Assembly: GCA_026004215.1 (NCBI GenBank)
Contig: BPIR01000001.1
Span: forward strand, 896,566 to 960,565
DNA: 64,000 bases
Reading direction: 5' to 3'
Source of the DNA: Candidatus Binatia bacterium
Lineage (GTDB): Bacteria > Desulfobacterota > Binatia > HRBIN30
The notes under the pieces were generated by a model. It did no database searches, was not told where the DNA came from, and saw nothing but the letters and a program-made list of their open reading frames with translations. Below, piece after piece: positions 20,103 through 30,888 of this stretch. The position numbers were made by a program, and so were the translations under genes. Numbering within the stretch: the stretch's first letter is position 1; each line of letters begins with the position of its first letter.

Positions 20103-22049
20103 TTACTGACACTGCACCTCCACCGTGGCTGCGGTGTCTCCCCCGAGGCTGTGCAGGTCGAGCACGGTAAGGGCCGTCACCATCTTCACGCCGGCAAGCG
20201 AAGCTTGCGGGTCGGCGCAAAACGCGGTGACCGGAGCCCCCGTGACCCGGGTCACGCACGTTCCACCATAGCAGGCCGCGCCTTCATCGATCTTTCGATT
20301 CGTGTTGTTTGCGTCGTAAACCGTGCCTCGCGCCGTGCCCGTGGTCAGAAAGGCGGTGAACTCCGTGGTCACGTTGTACGTGTCCCCGACGCCGTCGCAC
20401 GGATTGCCGCTCGCCTGTGCAACGTTCTTGAGCCGTAACGGCAGCCGCACGGTCATGCCCCCAGCCGGAAACGTCCCCGGATACGAGGGATGATACGGGC
20501 TGTTACACACCCCCGGGTGCAGATTGTTCAAGTTGCACGTGCCTCCGGATTGTTCCATGCACGCCAGCCACGTTTCGCCCGTGAGCGGGTCGGTGTACGT
20601 TGCCGTGCACGAGGCATCCGCCACAAACCCACCGTTCGACTGAGGTGCCGCATTGGTGTTGTGATCCACCTCCAGCCAAAAGTCGTAGTTGGGTGTGCCG
20701 CCATCGCAATCCAGTGTTCCCCAACCATCGGCCCCTGGGCTCTCCACGCAAATGGTGACGGTTTGCACCCCCGCCACGTTGCAAACGACCGGGTCGAACA
20801 CGACCGAGGCAGCCGGAATCGTTACCGAACGCAAACCCTGGGCCTCCTGCGGGCCAACGGACACGTCGAAGCTGCCCGACATGGGGCAAACCGTCCGGCC
20901 CAAAGGTTGCGTGAAAATCAGCTTGTCCCATTGCAGCCCGAGGCGGGTGCCGGGGCCGCCAAACGAGCACGTTTTGACGATCGCTTGCGGCGTGGCCGTT
21001 ACGGTCGGGGATACTGTCTCTGTCGGCGAAGGCGTGGGGGTGTACGTCGGCACAGCGGGCGGCCAAGTGTGCGTCGGTGAGGCTGTCGGGGTTTCCGTCG
21101 GCGACGCCGTGACGGTCGGCGTCTCCGTCGCTGTCGAGGTCATCGTGGGGCTCGGCGTCTCCGTTGCTGTGGGGGTTGCACTGCTGGTAAACGTCACGGT
21201 CGCGGTGGGAGTGGACGTTCGTGTGGGTGTCGGCGTCCGCCCCTGAGGGAAGTACACGGCGCCAAACAGGCGTCCGGCCATCTGTCCGGCATGACCCGCA
21301 TTGCAGGCAATCACCAGATCTTGGTTCCCGCCGCAGGAGGTCAAACTTGCCAGCACGCTGTCCGGGCAGCGTTTGCGCACGAACTTGTCCACCGCAGCGA
21401 GTTTACGAGCAACTCGACCGCGCAAATCGGCCGTCTCGCAGTCGGTTCCGCCCGGCACGGCTCCACCGGCCACAGCTTTTTGGCAGTGAATCTGTTCGGC
21501 CAAGCGCACGGAAAACACCTCGCGCAACGCGCGGCCCAAAGCGGACTGGCACGACCGCAACGACGCCTGCCCAGGCACCACCGGAGGATCGGGATACGCC
21601 CCGAACACGGCTTCGGTTCCAGCGGATCCCTCGGCCCGAGCCAAGCACGCGAGGCACGAGACCAAGCTGGCATAGCCGGCGTCCACGCTGATGGCCTCAC
21701 ACGGCGCCGGACACTGCTGGTAGCCGAGCGCACTCGGGGAACCTGCCTCGCTGCATCGCGACATTACCCGGCGTTGCCAGCCCGACTCGCTACGCAGCAA
21801 GCCGTTGAGCATCGACAGCGGCAGGGAACTGGCCATGTTGCAGTTCATTGTTGCCGGGTAATCTGGCGACCCTGCCATGCGGCGCGCGTGGCACAACGCG
21901 AGTGACCGCAGCAGCGTCGTCTCGAACTTTCTTGCCCCCGTCGCCAGCGCTTCCTGGCACTTAGCCGCCGGCGATAATGGAGCCGCCTGTACAACGGACG
22001 CCGCGTACAACACGGCTGCACTAACCATGATCGTATAACGCTCGCTCAT
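20103..22049 (-). CDS. large exported protein with Thr-Pro linker, paralogue 2
   Basis: A 648-residue paralogue of the 17653-19863 protein, arranged in tandem. Start chosen at MSERYT, with GAGAGGGG upstream; the longer frame upstream is not protein-like. The signal peptide ends near SVVQAA. The helical Cys domain (KCQEALATGARKF, LCHARRMAGSPDYPATMNC, CPAPCEA) is shared, the linker is shorter (about 85 residues), and the C-terminal beta domain begins [18 protein letters not shown] and ends VEVQCQ. The end domains are conserved far better than the linker. The conserved cysteines suggest disulfide-stabilised domains outside the cytoplasm. Confidence 0.8.
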   Translation of the reverse strand: MSERYTIMVSAAVLYAASVVQAAPLSPAAKCQEALATGARKFETTLLRSLALCHARRMAGSPDYPATMNCNMASSLPLSMLNGLLRSESGWQRRVMSRCSEAGSPSALGYQQCPAPCEAISVDAGYASLVSCLACLARAEGSAGTEAVFGAYPDPPVVPGQASLRSCQSALGRALREVFSVRLAEQIHCQKAVAGGAVPGGTDCETADLRGRVARKLAAVDKFVRKRCPDSVLASLTSCGGNQDLVIACNAGHAGQMAGRLFGAVYFPQGRTPTPTRTSTPTATVTFTSSATPTATETPSPTMTSTATETPTVTASPTETPTASPTHTWPPAVPTYTPTPSPTETVSPTVTATPQAIVKTCSFGGPGTRLGLQWDKLIFTQPLGRTVCPMSGSFDVSVGPQEAQGLRSVTIPAASVVFDPVVCNVAGVQTVTICVESPGADGWGTLDCDGGTPNYDFWLEVDHNTNAAPQSNGGFVADASCTATYTDPLTGETWLACMEQSGGTCNLNNLHPGVCNSPYHPSYPGTFPAGGMTVRLPLRLKNVAQASGNPCDGVGDTYNVTTEFTAFLTTGTARGTVYDANNTNRKIDEGAACYGGTCVTRVTGAPVTAFCADPQASLAGVKMVTALTVLDLHSLGGDTAATVEVQCQ

Positions 22050-22072
22050 GGCGCCCCTCTCGATTGCGCGGC

Positions 22073-22102
22073 ACGTTACCCGACCGGGCGTGCCGCTGTC
22101 AA
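22073..22102 (-). promoter_or_regulatory. sigma70-like promoter for paralogue 2
   Basis: TTGACA (22102-22097), an 18-base spacer and TAACGT, 23 bases before the ATG at 22049. It lies in the 97-base gap after the acyl-CoA dehydrogenase stop. Confidence 0.45.
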
Positions 22103-22146
22103 TCCTAGAAGTAAGTGTCGCTCGTAGCTTCGGGCGGCAGCGGTGA

Positions 22147-24009
<1,863 letters not shown>

Positions 24010-24505
24010 CCTGGGCTGCCCTCCTGGCTTGTACTTCGCGGCTGACGCACCCGCGCGCACCGCTGCTGCATTGCGTCATGCCCGCCCGCCTGGGTACCAC
24101 AACCATTCCATCTGGTGCAACCCGCAATCGCACCGTTCCCCCGGGACCACGGGCGGTCGCCGGCACCGCCGGCATGTAGGGGCGACCCGTGTGGTCGCCC
24201 GGGGTTCCCCCGGGACCGCGGGTGGTCGCCGGGATCACGGGCAGGCACAAGGCCTGCCCCTACGCACGCCGGTCGCCATCGCATCGTTTCCCCGGGACCG
24301 CCGGCGTGTAGGGGCGACCCTTGTGGTCGCCCGGGGTTCCCCCGGGACCGCGGGCGTGTAGGGGCGACCCTTGTGGTCGCCCGGGGTTCCGCCGGGGCCA
24401 CGGGCGCGTAGGGGCGACCCTTGTGGTCGCCCGGCGTTCCGCCGGGGCCACGGGCGTGTAGGGGCGACCCTTGTGGTCGCCCGCGGGCCGATGGCACGCA
24501 TCCAA
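24010..24505. other. gene-free stretch filled by a palindrome array
   Basis: About 500 bases with no gene. Most of it is the repeat array at 24176-24483, between the dehydrogenase start and tRNA-Lys. No promoter for the dehydrogenase is obvious in the remainder. Confidence 0.6.
24176..24483. repeat. tandem array of palindromic elements with 50-bp period
   Basis: Four near-identical 25-base palindromes (GTAGGGGCGACC, CTTGTG, GTCGCCCG) start at 24308, 24358, 24408 and 24458. The 25-base connectors are GC-rich variants of one another. Two more diverged copies lie upstream: one at 24176, and one around 24239-24263 with GGGCAGG/CCTGCCC arms. The element also occurs at 15752 and 51171. The palindromic form and variable flanks fit REP-like mobile repeats. 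Confidence 0.85.
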
Positions 24506-24579
24506 TGGGCCGTCAGGGATTCGAACCCCGGACCCGCTGATTAAGAGTCAGCTGCTCTAACCAACTGAGCTAACGGCCC
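24506..24579 (-). tRNA. tRNA-Lys (CTT)
   Basis: A 74-base cloverleaf on the minus strand: acceptor GGGCCGT paired with ACGGCCC, a D-arm AGCTCAGTTGGTTAGAGC, an anticodon stem GCTGA/TCAGC with loop CTCTTAA (anticodon CTT), and a T-arm with GTTCGAATCC. The discriminator is A. CCA is not encoded. It sits directly next to the palindrome array. Confidence 0.95.
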
Positions 24580-24625
24580 ATAGCGCCCGCAAAGGCAGCG
24601 CGTGCTTGTAGCGAGCCGGTGCTGC

Positions 24626-25003
24626 CTACTCAAGGATTTCCCTCTTCGACCGTCCTGCCTGCTCGGCTTCCTGAGGGCGCGGGCGATACAGAATCGCCGT
24701 GTGACCGATCAGACCGCACAAGGCTGCGCCGGTGGCGGCGGCCAGCTCCTCTGCCCAGCGCCGTTTGTCCTCGGGCCGGCGACAGCGCACTTTGATCAGT
24801 TCGTGCGCGGCCAGTGCTTCGTCCACGGCCCGGATGACCGCTGGCGTCGTTCCCTGCTGCCCCACCAGGACGACCGCCGGCAATTGGTGCGCACGCCCGC
24901 GCAAAATTTTGCGCTGTTTACCCGTGAGCCGCGGAGGCTCCAACCGAGGCCCTTGCTCCGGAGAATCCGCGACCGGCTGGCCTGAACCGATTTTGTTTTC
25001 CAT
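24626..25003 (-). CDS. YhbY-family RNA-binding protein
   Basis: A 125-residue protein with one CRS1-YhbY domain: LTGKQRKILRGRAHQL, VLVGQQGTTPAVIRAVDEAL, the ELIKVR strand and GHTAILYRP near the end. YhbY proteins bind pre-50S ribosomal particles. The last helix of the domain, with the GLIGHTAILYR strand, is complete. The first 25 residues are an acidic, Pro-rich extension not part of the domain. It lies between tRNA-Lys and the divergent L,D-transpeptidase. Confidence 0.88.
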   Translation of the reverse strand: MENKIGSGQPVADSPEQGPRLEPPRLTGKQRKILRGRAHQLPAVVLVGQQGTTPAVIRAVDEALAAHELIKVRCRRPEDKRRWAEELAAATGAALCGLIGHTAILYRPRPQEAEQAGRSKREILE

Positions 25004-25169
25004 CCCAGCCCCTTATAACGTTGCGAGCGAGACCGAGTACAACCCACCCTCTTCGACACTCTATTCCCCGGCCAGATGCATAAACCGCTCCGCCAGCGCC
25101 ATCCCGGTTGCGCGTACTCCGCCAAGGTGCTTGATCTCTTGCCGCAACGGAGGTGAGGAAACGGAGGCT

Positions 25170-25742
25170 ATGCGGTTTGAGTGGTTACTCGCTGCCTGTA
25201 TCGTTTTCGCGGTCGGGAAAACCGGGTTCTCTCTCCCTCTCCGCCAATGGTTCGAACCTTCGCCGAGCAGTTATCGACTGGAGATCGACAAGCGCTCTCG
25301 CGTCATGCGCCTATGGGAGGCCGAGCGGCTCGTGCGTACCTTCCGCATCGCCCTCGGCAAGCAGCCGAATGGCGCCAAACAACACCGCGGGGATGGGCGC
25401 ACTCCCGTGGGCCGGTATTACATCGGGGACAAACGCCCGAGCCGCCGCTTCCATAAATTCCTCGCGCTGAGCTACCCCAACCTCGGCGATGCCGAACGCG
25501 GCTTGCAACAACACCTCATCGACCAGGATCTGTGGGCCGACATTCTCTTCGCCCACTTGGAACGCACCCTGCCGCCGCAAAACACGTTGCTCGGTGGTGG
25601 CGTGGGCATTCACGGTTACGGAGGGCGCGTCGAGCTGCCGATCGACTGGACCGAAGGGTGTATCGCAGTGACCGACAGCGAAATTGACTACTTGTACGAA
25701 ACCTTGCCGCTCGGCACTCCGGTAGACATCCGCGAAGAGTGA
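25170..25742 (+). CDS. L,D-transpeptidase (YkuD domain)
   Basis: A 190-residue periplasmic protein starting at MRFEWL after GGAGG. Residues 1-20 are a signal peptide or anchor. The YkuD domain begins at YRLEIDKRSRVMRLWE; the catalytic histidine is His148 in GIHGYGG and the nucleophilic cysteine is Cys164 in WTEGCIAV. The Arg that usually follows the Cys is replaced by Ala, as in YafK-like members. Such enzymes form 3-3 peptidoglycan crosslinks, attach proteins to peptidoglycan, or cleave those links. The reading frame extends upstream but lacks a signal there. It is convergent with the SufT-like gene, 10 bases away. Confidence 0.9.
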   Translation: MRFEWLLAACIVFAVGKTGFSLPLRQWFEPSPSSYRLEIDKRSRVMRLWEAERLVRTFRIALGKQPNGAKQHRGDGRTPVGRYYIGDKRPSRRFHKFLALSYPNLGDAERGLQQHLIDQDLWADILFAHLERTLPPQNTLLGGGVGIHGYGGRVELPIDWTEGCIAVTDSEIDYLYETLPLGTPVDIREE

Positions 25743-25752
25743 CCGGCCGCCC

Positions 25753-26295
25753 TCAGTCCATGCCCAATATCTGCCGGCCCGCGGGCGAAATCATATGCGG
25801 GCTCCATGGCGGATCCCACACCAGACTCACCTCCGCCTCTTCGACCTCCGGCAGCGAGAGAATTTTTGCCCGTGCATCTTGCGCGATGTACACACCCATC
25901 CCGCAGCCTGGGGCAGTGAGCGTCATCTTCACGTCCACGCGCTTTCCCCCGCCGGGCAGATCTTGGATCTGCAAGTCGTAAATCAACCCGAGGTCCACGA
26001 TGTTCACGGGGATTTCCGGGTCGTAGCACGTCCGCAACTGGGCCCACACGCACGACTCGAGATCCTCGCCCTCATCGCCCTGCGATGTGTGGGCCATCGG
26101 CTCCTGCCCAATGGCGTCCGCATTGCTTCCCTCCAGCCGAAACAGCCCGCCCAGGCTCGGGATGCTGAGCGTGAATGTGCCCCCCAGGCTTTGGGTCACG
26201 TAAGCCACCGTCCCCTGCGGCACCGTAAGGCGCTCCCCGCCGGGAATCGCCACAACTTCGCAATCGCGCGCAAATTCTACTCGTTCGTGCTCCAT
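25753..26295 (-). CDS. sufT: SufT-like Fe-S maturation protein (DUF59)
   Basis: A 180-residue protein whose C-terminal half is a DUF59/MIP18 domain: VWAQLRTCYDPEIPVNIVDLGLIYDL, TLTAPGCGMG with the conserved Cys, and WDPPWSPHMISPAGRQ. The N-terminal half (CEVVAIPGGERLTVPQGTVAYVTQ) is the extra beta domain seen in SufT, which helps iron-sulfur cluster assembly or insertion. GGGAG precedes the ATG. No other suf genes are nearby. Confidence 0.87.
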   Translation of the reverse strand: MEHERVEFARDCEVVAIPGGERLTVPQGTVAYVTQSLGGTFTLSIPSLGGLFRLEGSNADAIGQEPMAHTSQGDEGEDLESCVWAQLRTCYDPEIPVNIVDLGLIYDLQIQDLPGGGKRVDVKMTLTAPGCGMGVYIAQDARAKILSLPEVEEAEVSLVWDPPWSPHMISPAGRQILGMD

Positions 26296-26393
26296 CGCTA
26301 AGCTCCCTTTGATCGAGAAACTCAGTCTAGGAGCATGCACCGGCCAGCACAAGCTCGCCGACACGACTCACGCCGTGCACGGGCGGGATACGG

Positions 26394-26588
26394 CTACTTG
26401 GGCAACGGCAATGGAATTTTCTTCCACCACGGAGCGCCGGGCTGATCGTACTTCTGGCTCGACTGGCCCGCCTTGGCCTGGGTCGAGGCCTGCGCCGCAG
26501 TCTTCTTGCGAGCCCCCGTTTTGGCCGCCTTTTTCTTTTCAGTTGCCCCTTTTTTCGGTGTTTTGCTTGCTGGCTTTTTTACCGCCAT
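26394..26588 (-). CDS. small Lys/Ala-rich basic protein
   Basis: A 64-residue protein of low complexity: MAVKKPASKTPKKGATEK, KKAAKTGARKKTAAQ, then a less basic end QKYDQPGAPWWKKIPLPLP. GAGGAG lies 6 bases upstream of the ATG, which supports translation. Such peptides resemble histone H1-like tails and could bind DNA or RNA, but nothing specific is seen. The PWWKKIPLPLPK ending is unusual. Confidence 0.55.
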   Translation of the reverse strand: MAVKKPASKTPKKGATEKKKAAKTGARKKTAAQASTQAKAGQSSQKYDQPGAPWWKKIPLPLPK

Positions 26589-26754
26589 CACTAACTCCTC
26601 TACCACCTCTGCCACGGAATGGATGCTGGCGAGCCGTTCTTAAAAATCACGCGCGACACAGCCATGCAAGGGGGCGCGAACAATGAGCATCCCAGGGTTG
26701 CGCTGCACACCGAGCCTGGCTAGCTAGTGGCGGCTGATTCGTGGTGGAGCTCAT

Positions 26755-26829
26755 GTCCCCGTCGTCTAGCCAGGCCTAGGACACCGGCCTTTCACGCCGG
26801 CAACACGGGTTCAAATCCCGTCGGGGACG
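26755..26829 (+). tRNA. tRNA-Glu (TTC)
   Basis: A 75-base cloverleaf: acceptor GTCCCCG paired with CGGGGAC, D-arm GTCTAGCCAGGCCTAGGAC, anticodon stem CCGGC/GCCGG with loop CTTTCAC (anticodon TTC), and T-loop GGTTCAAATCC. Discriminator G. CCA is not encoded. Confidence 0.95.
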
Positions 26830-26988
26830 CTATCCACCCTGGGTCGCCGCGCCGCCGAGGCCTGGCCAGGTCCGCAACGCGCTACGCCATGTTGCCGGCG
26901 GCGCGCACACTGGAGTCGCCCCTAGGCTGATGGTAACAAAAACCGAAATCCCGCCACGGAGCGGGCCGCAACGGAAAGGACTTTCTCC

Positions 26989-28650
26989 ATGACCAAACAC
27001 GACGTACCTCCGATCGAACTCGACGCCGTTCAACGGCTGGTGGATGCCGCCGGCGCGGTCATCGAGAATGCGCTGGCCACCGCGCGCAAACGAACGGATC
27101 ACGGTAAAGACATCGATTCCGATCAGGTGCACTGCGAGCGCCTGGCATACGCGGCAACCGAGGTCCGCGCCGCGCGCGACTTGCTCGCCTACGCCAAGGC
27201 TGCCCGCGGCCAAACGCCGGAAGCCGATGTCTATGCACAAATGGCGGCGGTGTTTGCCGGTGAAGTGGCGCAAAAGCTCGCGTCTGCCGTGGATGCGCAC
27301 CAGGCGGATTTTGGTGTGAGCTCGGAACTCTGGCAAACGACCCTCGGTACCAGCGAGAGCAAGACTTTGCTGCGGGCTGCAGTCGACGATGCGCGCGTGC
27401 GCAGCATTGGCCGGCACGTGATTGAGCAGCGCGGTGCCAACCATTGCTGGCTCGACAATGAGCTCGCGGTGATGACCCGGGATTCGGTCCGCCAATTTGC
27501 CGAAGCGGAAGTCCTCCCGATTGCCGAGCGCATTCACCGGCACGACGAACTGGTGCCCGACGATCTCATCCGCAAAATGGCCGAGCTCGGCTTTTTCGGC
27601 ATGTCCGTGCCGGAACAGTATGGAGGTGGCGGCATGGGCAATTTGCCTATGATCGTCACGACCGAGGAGCTGTCGCGCTGCTCCCTGGCGGCTGCGGGCA
27701 GCTTGATCACGCGTCCGGAGATTCTCACCAAAGCGCTACTCAAAGGTGGCACGGAACGGCAAAAACAACGGTGGCTTCCTCCCATTGCGCGGGGCGAAAT
27801 CATGGTGGCCATCTCGGTTACGGAACCCGACACCGGCTCCGATGTGGCCTCCGTCAAGTGCCGCGCCACCGAAGCGGAAGTGAACGGGCAGAAAGGTTAC
27901 TTCATTGACGGCGCCAAGGCGTGGTGCACGTTCGCCGGTCGTGCCAACGTGCTCGCCCTGCTGGCGCGCACCGATCCCGACCCGAAAAAAGGGGCTCGCG
28001 GCCTGTCGCTCTTCATTGTCCCCAAGGACCCGTTTTACGGCCACTCCTTCGAGATGCGCCAGCCCTCCGGCGGGCTGCTCGTGGGCAAGGCCGACCGCAC
28101 CCCGGGCTACCGCGGCATGCATTCGTTCACGCTGAACTTCGAGCGGTACTTCGTGCCCGCCGAAAACTTGGTCGGCGAAGAAAGCCAGAAGAACAAAGGG
28201 TTTTACTTGCAGATGGCCGGCTTTGCCGCGGGGCGGCTGCAAACCGGCGGGCGCGCTACCGGGCTTGCGCAAGCAGCTCTGGAACGCACCGCGGAGTACG
28301 CCAACGACCGCAAGCAATTCGGCCAACCCATTGGCCAGTTCCAGCTCACCCAGTACAAACTCGGCCGCATGGCCACGCACACCATGGCGGCACGGCAACT
28401 CACGTACGCCGCCGCCTTAGCCATGGACCGCGACGAATCCATCTCGCTCGAACCCGCCATGGCCAAACTCCTCGCCTGCGATGTGGCCGTGTGGGTCACC
28501 CAGGAAGGCCAGTTGCTCCACGGAGGTTGGGGCTACGCCGAAGAATTCCCGATCTCTCGTTACGTGGTGGATGCGACCGTGCTGCCCATCTTCGAAGGGG
28601 TCAAACCTATCCTGGAACTCAAAGTGATCGCGAGACAGCTCCTCGCGTGA
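26989..28650 (+). CDS. acyl-CoA dehydrogenase resembling methylsuccinyl-CoA dehydrogenase (Mcd)
   Basis: A 553-residue flavin dehydrogenase. Residues 1-150 are an N-terminal helical extension (DSDQVHCERLAYAATEVRAARDLLAY) like that of (2S)-methylsuccinyl-CoA dehydrogenase of the ethylmalonyl-CoA pathway. The core has GMSVPEQYGG, VTEPDTGSD, GAKAWCTFAGRANVLALLART and the ending GGWGYAEEFPISRY with IFEGVKPILELKVIARQLL, which carries the catalytic Glu. It starts the operon with methylmalonyl-CoA mutase and MeaB. A role in methylsuccinyl-CoA or another branched acyl-CoA is likely; the exact substrate is inference. GGAAAGGA precedes the ATG. Confidence 0.8.
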   Translation: MTKHDVPPIELDAVQRLVDAAGAVIENALATARKRTDHGKDIDSDQVHCERLAYAATEVRAARDLLAYAKAARGQTPEADVYAQMAAVFAGEVAQKLASAVDAHQADFGVSSELWQTTLGTSESKTLLRAAVDDARVRSIGRHVIEQRGANHCWLDNELAVMTRDSVRQFAEAEVLPIAERIHRHDELVPDDLIRKMAELGFFGMSVPEQYGGGGMGNLPMIVTTEELSRCSLAAAGSLITRPEILTKALLKGGTERQKQRWLPPIARGEIMVAISVTEPDTGSDVASVKCRATEAEVNGQKGYFIDGAKAWCTFAGRANVLALLARTDPDPKKGARGLSLFIVPKDPFYGHSFEMRQPSGGLLVGKADRTPGYRGMHSFTLNFERYFVPAENLVGEESQKNKGFYLQMAGFAAGRLQTGGRATGLAQAALERTAEYANDRKQFGQPIGQFQLTQYKLGRMATHTMAARQLTYAAALAMDRDESISLEPAMAKLLACDVAVWVTQEGQLLHGGWGYAEEFPISRYVVDATVLPIFEGVKPILELKVIARQLLA

Positions 28651-28713
28651 AGGGGACGGGAAAGCTCGCGCACGGTTTTACCGGCAATGCCGCATGTTAA
28701 AAAGGAGAGCCGT

Positions 28714-30888
28714 ATGAGCAAGCAAGGTGATCGAGCCGACCTGGAACGCTGGCGGCAACTCGCCACCGAGGAACGCAAGGGCCGCAGCCCCGACGAACTG
28801 GTGTGGCATACCCCCGAAGGCATTGACGTCAAACCGCTCTACACGCGCGCGGATGTGGAGGATCTCGACTTTCTCGACACCATTCCCGGTGACTTCCCCT
28901 TCATCCGCGGGCCACGCGCCACGATGTACGCGGAAAAACCATGGACCATCCGGCAGTACGCGGGCTTTTCTACCGCGGAGGAGTCCAACGCGTTTTACCG
29001 CGCTTGCTTGGCGCAAGGGCAAATGGGCCTATCGGTCGCCTTCGATCTCGCCACCCACCGCGGCTACGACAGCGACCATCCGCGCGTGGTCGGCGACGTG
29101 GGCAAAGCCGGTGTGGCCATTGACTCCGTCGAGGACATGAAAATCCTGTTCGACGGCGTGCCGCTGGACAAAATGTCGGTGTCGATGACCATGAACGGCG
29201 CCGTGCTGCCCGTGCTTGCCAGTTTTATCGTTGCCGGCGAAGAGCAAGGCGTGCCGCGCTCCAAGCTCACGGGCACCATCCAAAACGACATCCTCAAGGA
29301 GTTCATGGTCCGCAACACTTACATTTATCCGCCCGGACCCTCCATGCGCATCGTCGCCGATATCATCGAGTACACCGCCAAGGAAATGCCCAAATTCAAC
29401 TCGATTTCCATTTCCGGCTACCACATGCAGGAGGCAGGGGCGACGTGCGACCTGGAACTGGCCTTCACCCTGGCCGATGGCCTGGAATACGTGCGCGCCG
29501 CGCTGTCCAAAGGCCTGGACATCGACGACTTCGCCGGCCGCTTGTCGTTCTTTTTCGCCATCGGGATGAACTTCTACATGGAAATCGCCAAGCTGCGGGC
29601 GGCCCGCCTGCTTTGGGCCACGCTGATGAAGCGCCACTTCAACCCGAAGAAACGCACCTCGCTCATGTTGCGCACTCACTGCCAAACATCGGGGGCAAGC
29701 CTGACCGAGCAAGACCCGTTCAACAACATCGTCCGCACCACGATCGAGGCCATGGCTGCCGTGTTCGGCGGCACGCAAAGCTTGCACACCAACTCGTACG
29801 ACGAGGCCATTGCCCTTCCGAGCGATACCGCCGCTCGTATCGCCCGCAACACGCAGCTCATCCTGCAGCTCGAAACCGGCATTCCCAAGGTGATCGATCC
29901 TTGGGGCGGCTCGTACTTCATGGAGTCCCTGACCCACGCCTTGGCTCGCAAGGCGATGAACATCATCGAAGAGGTCGAAGCCATGGGCGGGATGGTCAAA
30001 GCCATCGAAGCCGGCATGCCGAAGCTTCGCATCGAAGAAACCGCAGCACGCCGCCAAGCGCGCATCGATCGTGGCGAAGACGTTATTGTCGGCGTGAACA
30101 AGTACCGGCTACCCGAAGAGCCGGAGATCGAAATCCGCGAGATCGACAACACCGCGGTGCGCGAACGGCAAATCGAGCGCCTGAAAAAGATTCGTGCCAC
30201 GCGCGACCAGGCCAAGGTGGAAGCCGCTCTCAACGCCCTCACGCGCGCCGCCGAAACCGGCGAGGGTAATTTGCTCGCTCTGGCGGTGGAGGCGGCGCGG
30301 GCTCGTGCCACCGTCGGGGAAATCTCGGCCGCATTGGAAAAGGTCTGGGGCCGTTATCAGGCGGAGGTCCGCTCGATTTCTGGAGTGTACGGCGGCCAAT
30401 ACGCCGACGACCCCGAGTGGCAACGATTGCGGGAAGAGGTGGAAGCTTTTGCCCGCGAGCACGGGCGGCGGCCGCGCATTTTGATTGCCAAGATCGGGCA
30501 GGACGGTCACGACCGCGGCGCCAAAGTGATTGCCACGGCTTTTGCCGACCTGGGCTTCGATGTAGACATCGGCAGCCTCTTTCAAACCCCGGAAGAAGTC
30601 GCACGCCAGGCGGTGGAAAACGACGTGCACGTGATCGGAATTTCCACGCAAGCGGGCGGCCACAAAACGCTCGTTCCGCAATTGATCCGCGAGCTCGAAC
30701 GCCTCGGCGCAGGCGACATTATCGTCACGGTGGGCGGCATCATCCCGCAAAAAGACTATAAGTTCCTGGAGCAGGCCGGCGTGCGAGCCATTTTTGGGCC
30801 CGGCACCCATGTACTCCGGGCGGCGCGGCGCGTGCTCGAACTGGTGCGCGAAGCGACCCAACCGGCTCCGAAGGTTGCGACGGCGTGA
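28714..30888 (+). CDS. methylmalonyl-CoA mutase (single chain, B12-dependent)
   Basis: A 724-residue mutase that interconverts (R)-methylmalonyl-CoA and succinyl-CoA with adenosylcobalamin. The N-terminal barrel has [43 protein letters not shown] and [13 protein letters not shown], all typical of this mutase rather than ethylmalonyl-CoA mutase. The C-terminal B12 domain has DGHDRGAKV with the cobalt-ligand histidine (near residue 600), [13 protein letters not shown] and [13 protein letters not shown] start at MSKQGD, with AAGGAGAG upstream. The GTGA overlap with meaB and its place after the Mcd-like gene mark an operon. Confidence 0.93.
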   Translation: MSKQGDRADLERWRQLATEERKGRSPDELVWHTPEGIDVKPLYTRADVEDLDFLDTIPGDFPFIRGPRATMYAEKPWTIRQYAGFSTAEESNAFYRACLAQGQMGLSVAFDLATHRGYDSDHPRVVGDVGKAGVAIDSVEDMKILFDGVPLDKMSVSMTMNGAVLPVLASFIVAGEEQGVPRSKLTGTIQNDILKEFMVRNTYIYPPGPSMRIVADIIEYTAKEMPKFNSISISGYHMQEAGATCDLELAFTLADGLEYVRAALSKGLDIDDFAGRLSFFFAIGMNFYMEIAKLRAARLLWATLMKRHFNPKKRTSLMLRTHCQTSGASLTEQDPFNNIVRTTIEAMAAVFGGTQSLHTNSYDEAIALPSDTAARIARNTQLILQLETGIPKVIDPWGGSYFMESLTHALARKAMNIIEEVEAMGGMVKAIEAGMPKLRIEETAARRQARIDRGEDVIVGVNKYRLPEEPEIEIREIDNTAVRERQIERLKKIRATRDQAKVEAALNALTRAAETGEGNLLALAVEAARARATVGEISAALEKVWGRYQAEVRSISGVYGGQYADDPEWQRLREEVEAFAREHGRRPRILIAKIGQDGHDRGAKVIATAFADLGFDVDIGSLFQTPEEVARQAVENDVHVIGISTQAGGHKTLVPQLIRELERLGAGDIIVTVGGIIPQKDYKFLEQAGVRAIFGPGTHVLRAARRVLELVREATQPAPKVATA

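Noticed and set aside
24130-24490. Possible CRISPR array
   Set aside because: The repeats are palindromic with similar GC-rich connectors rather than unique spacers, and no cas gene is present.
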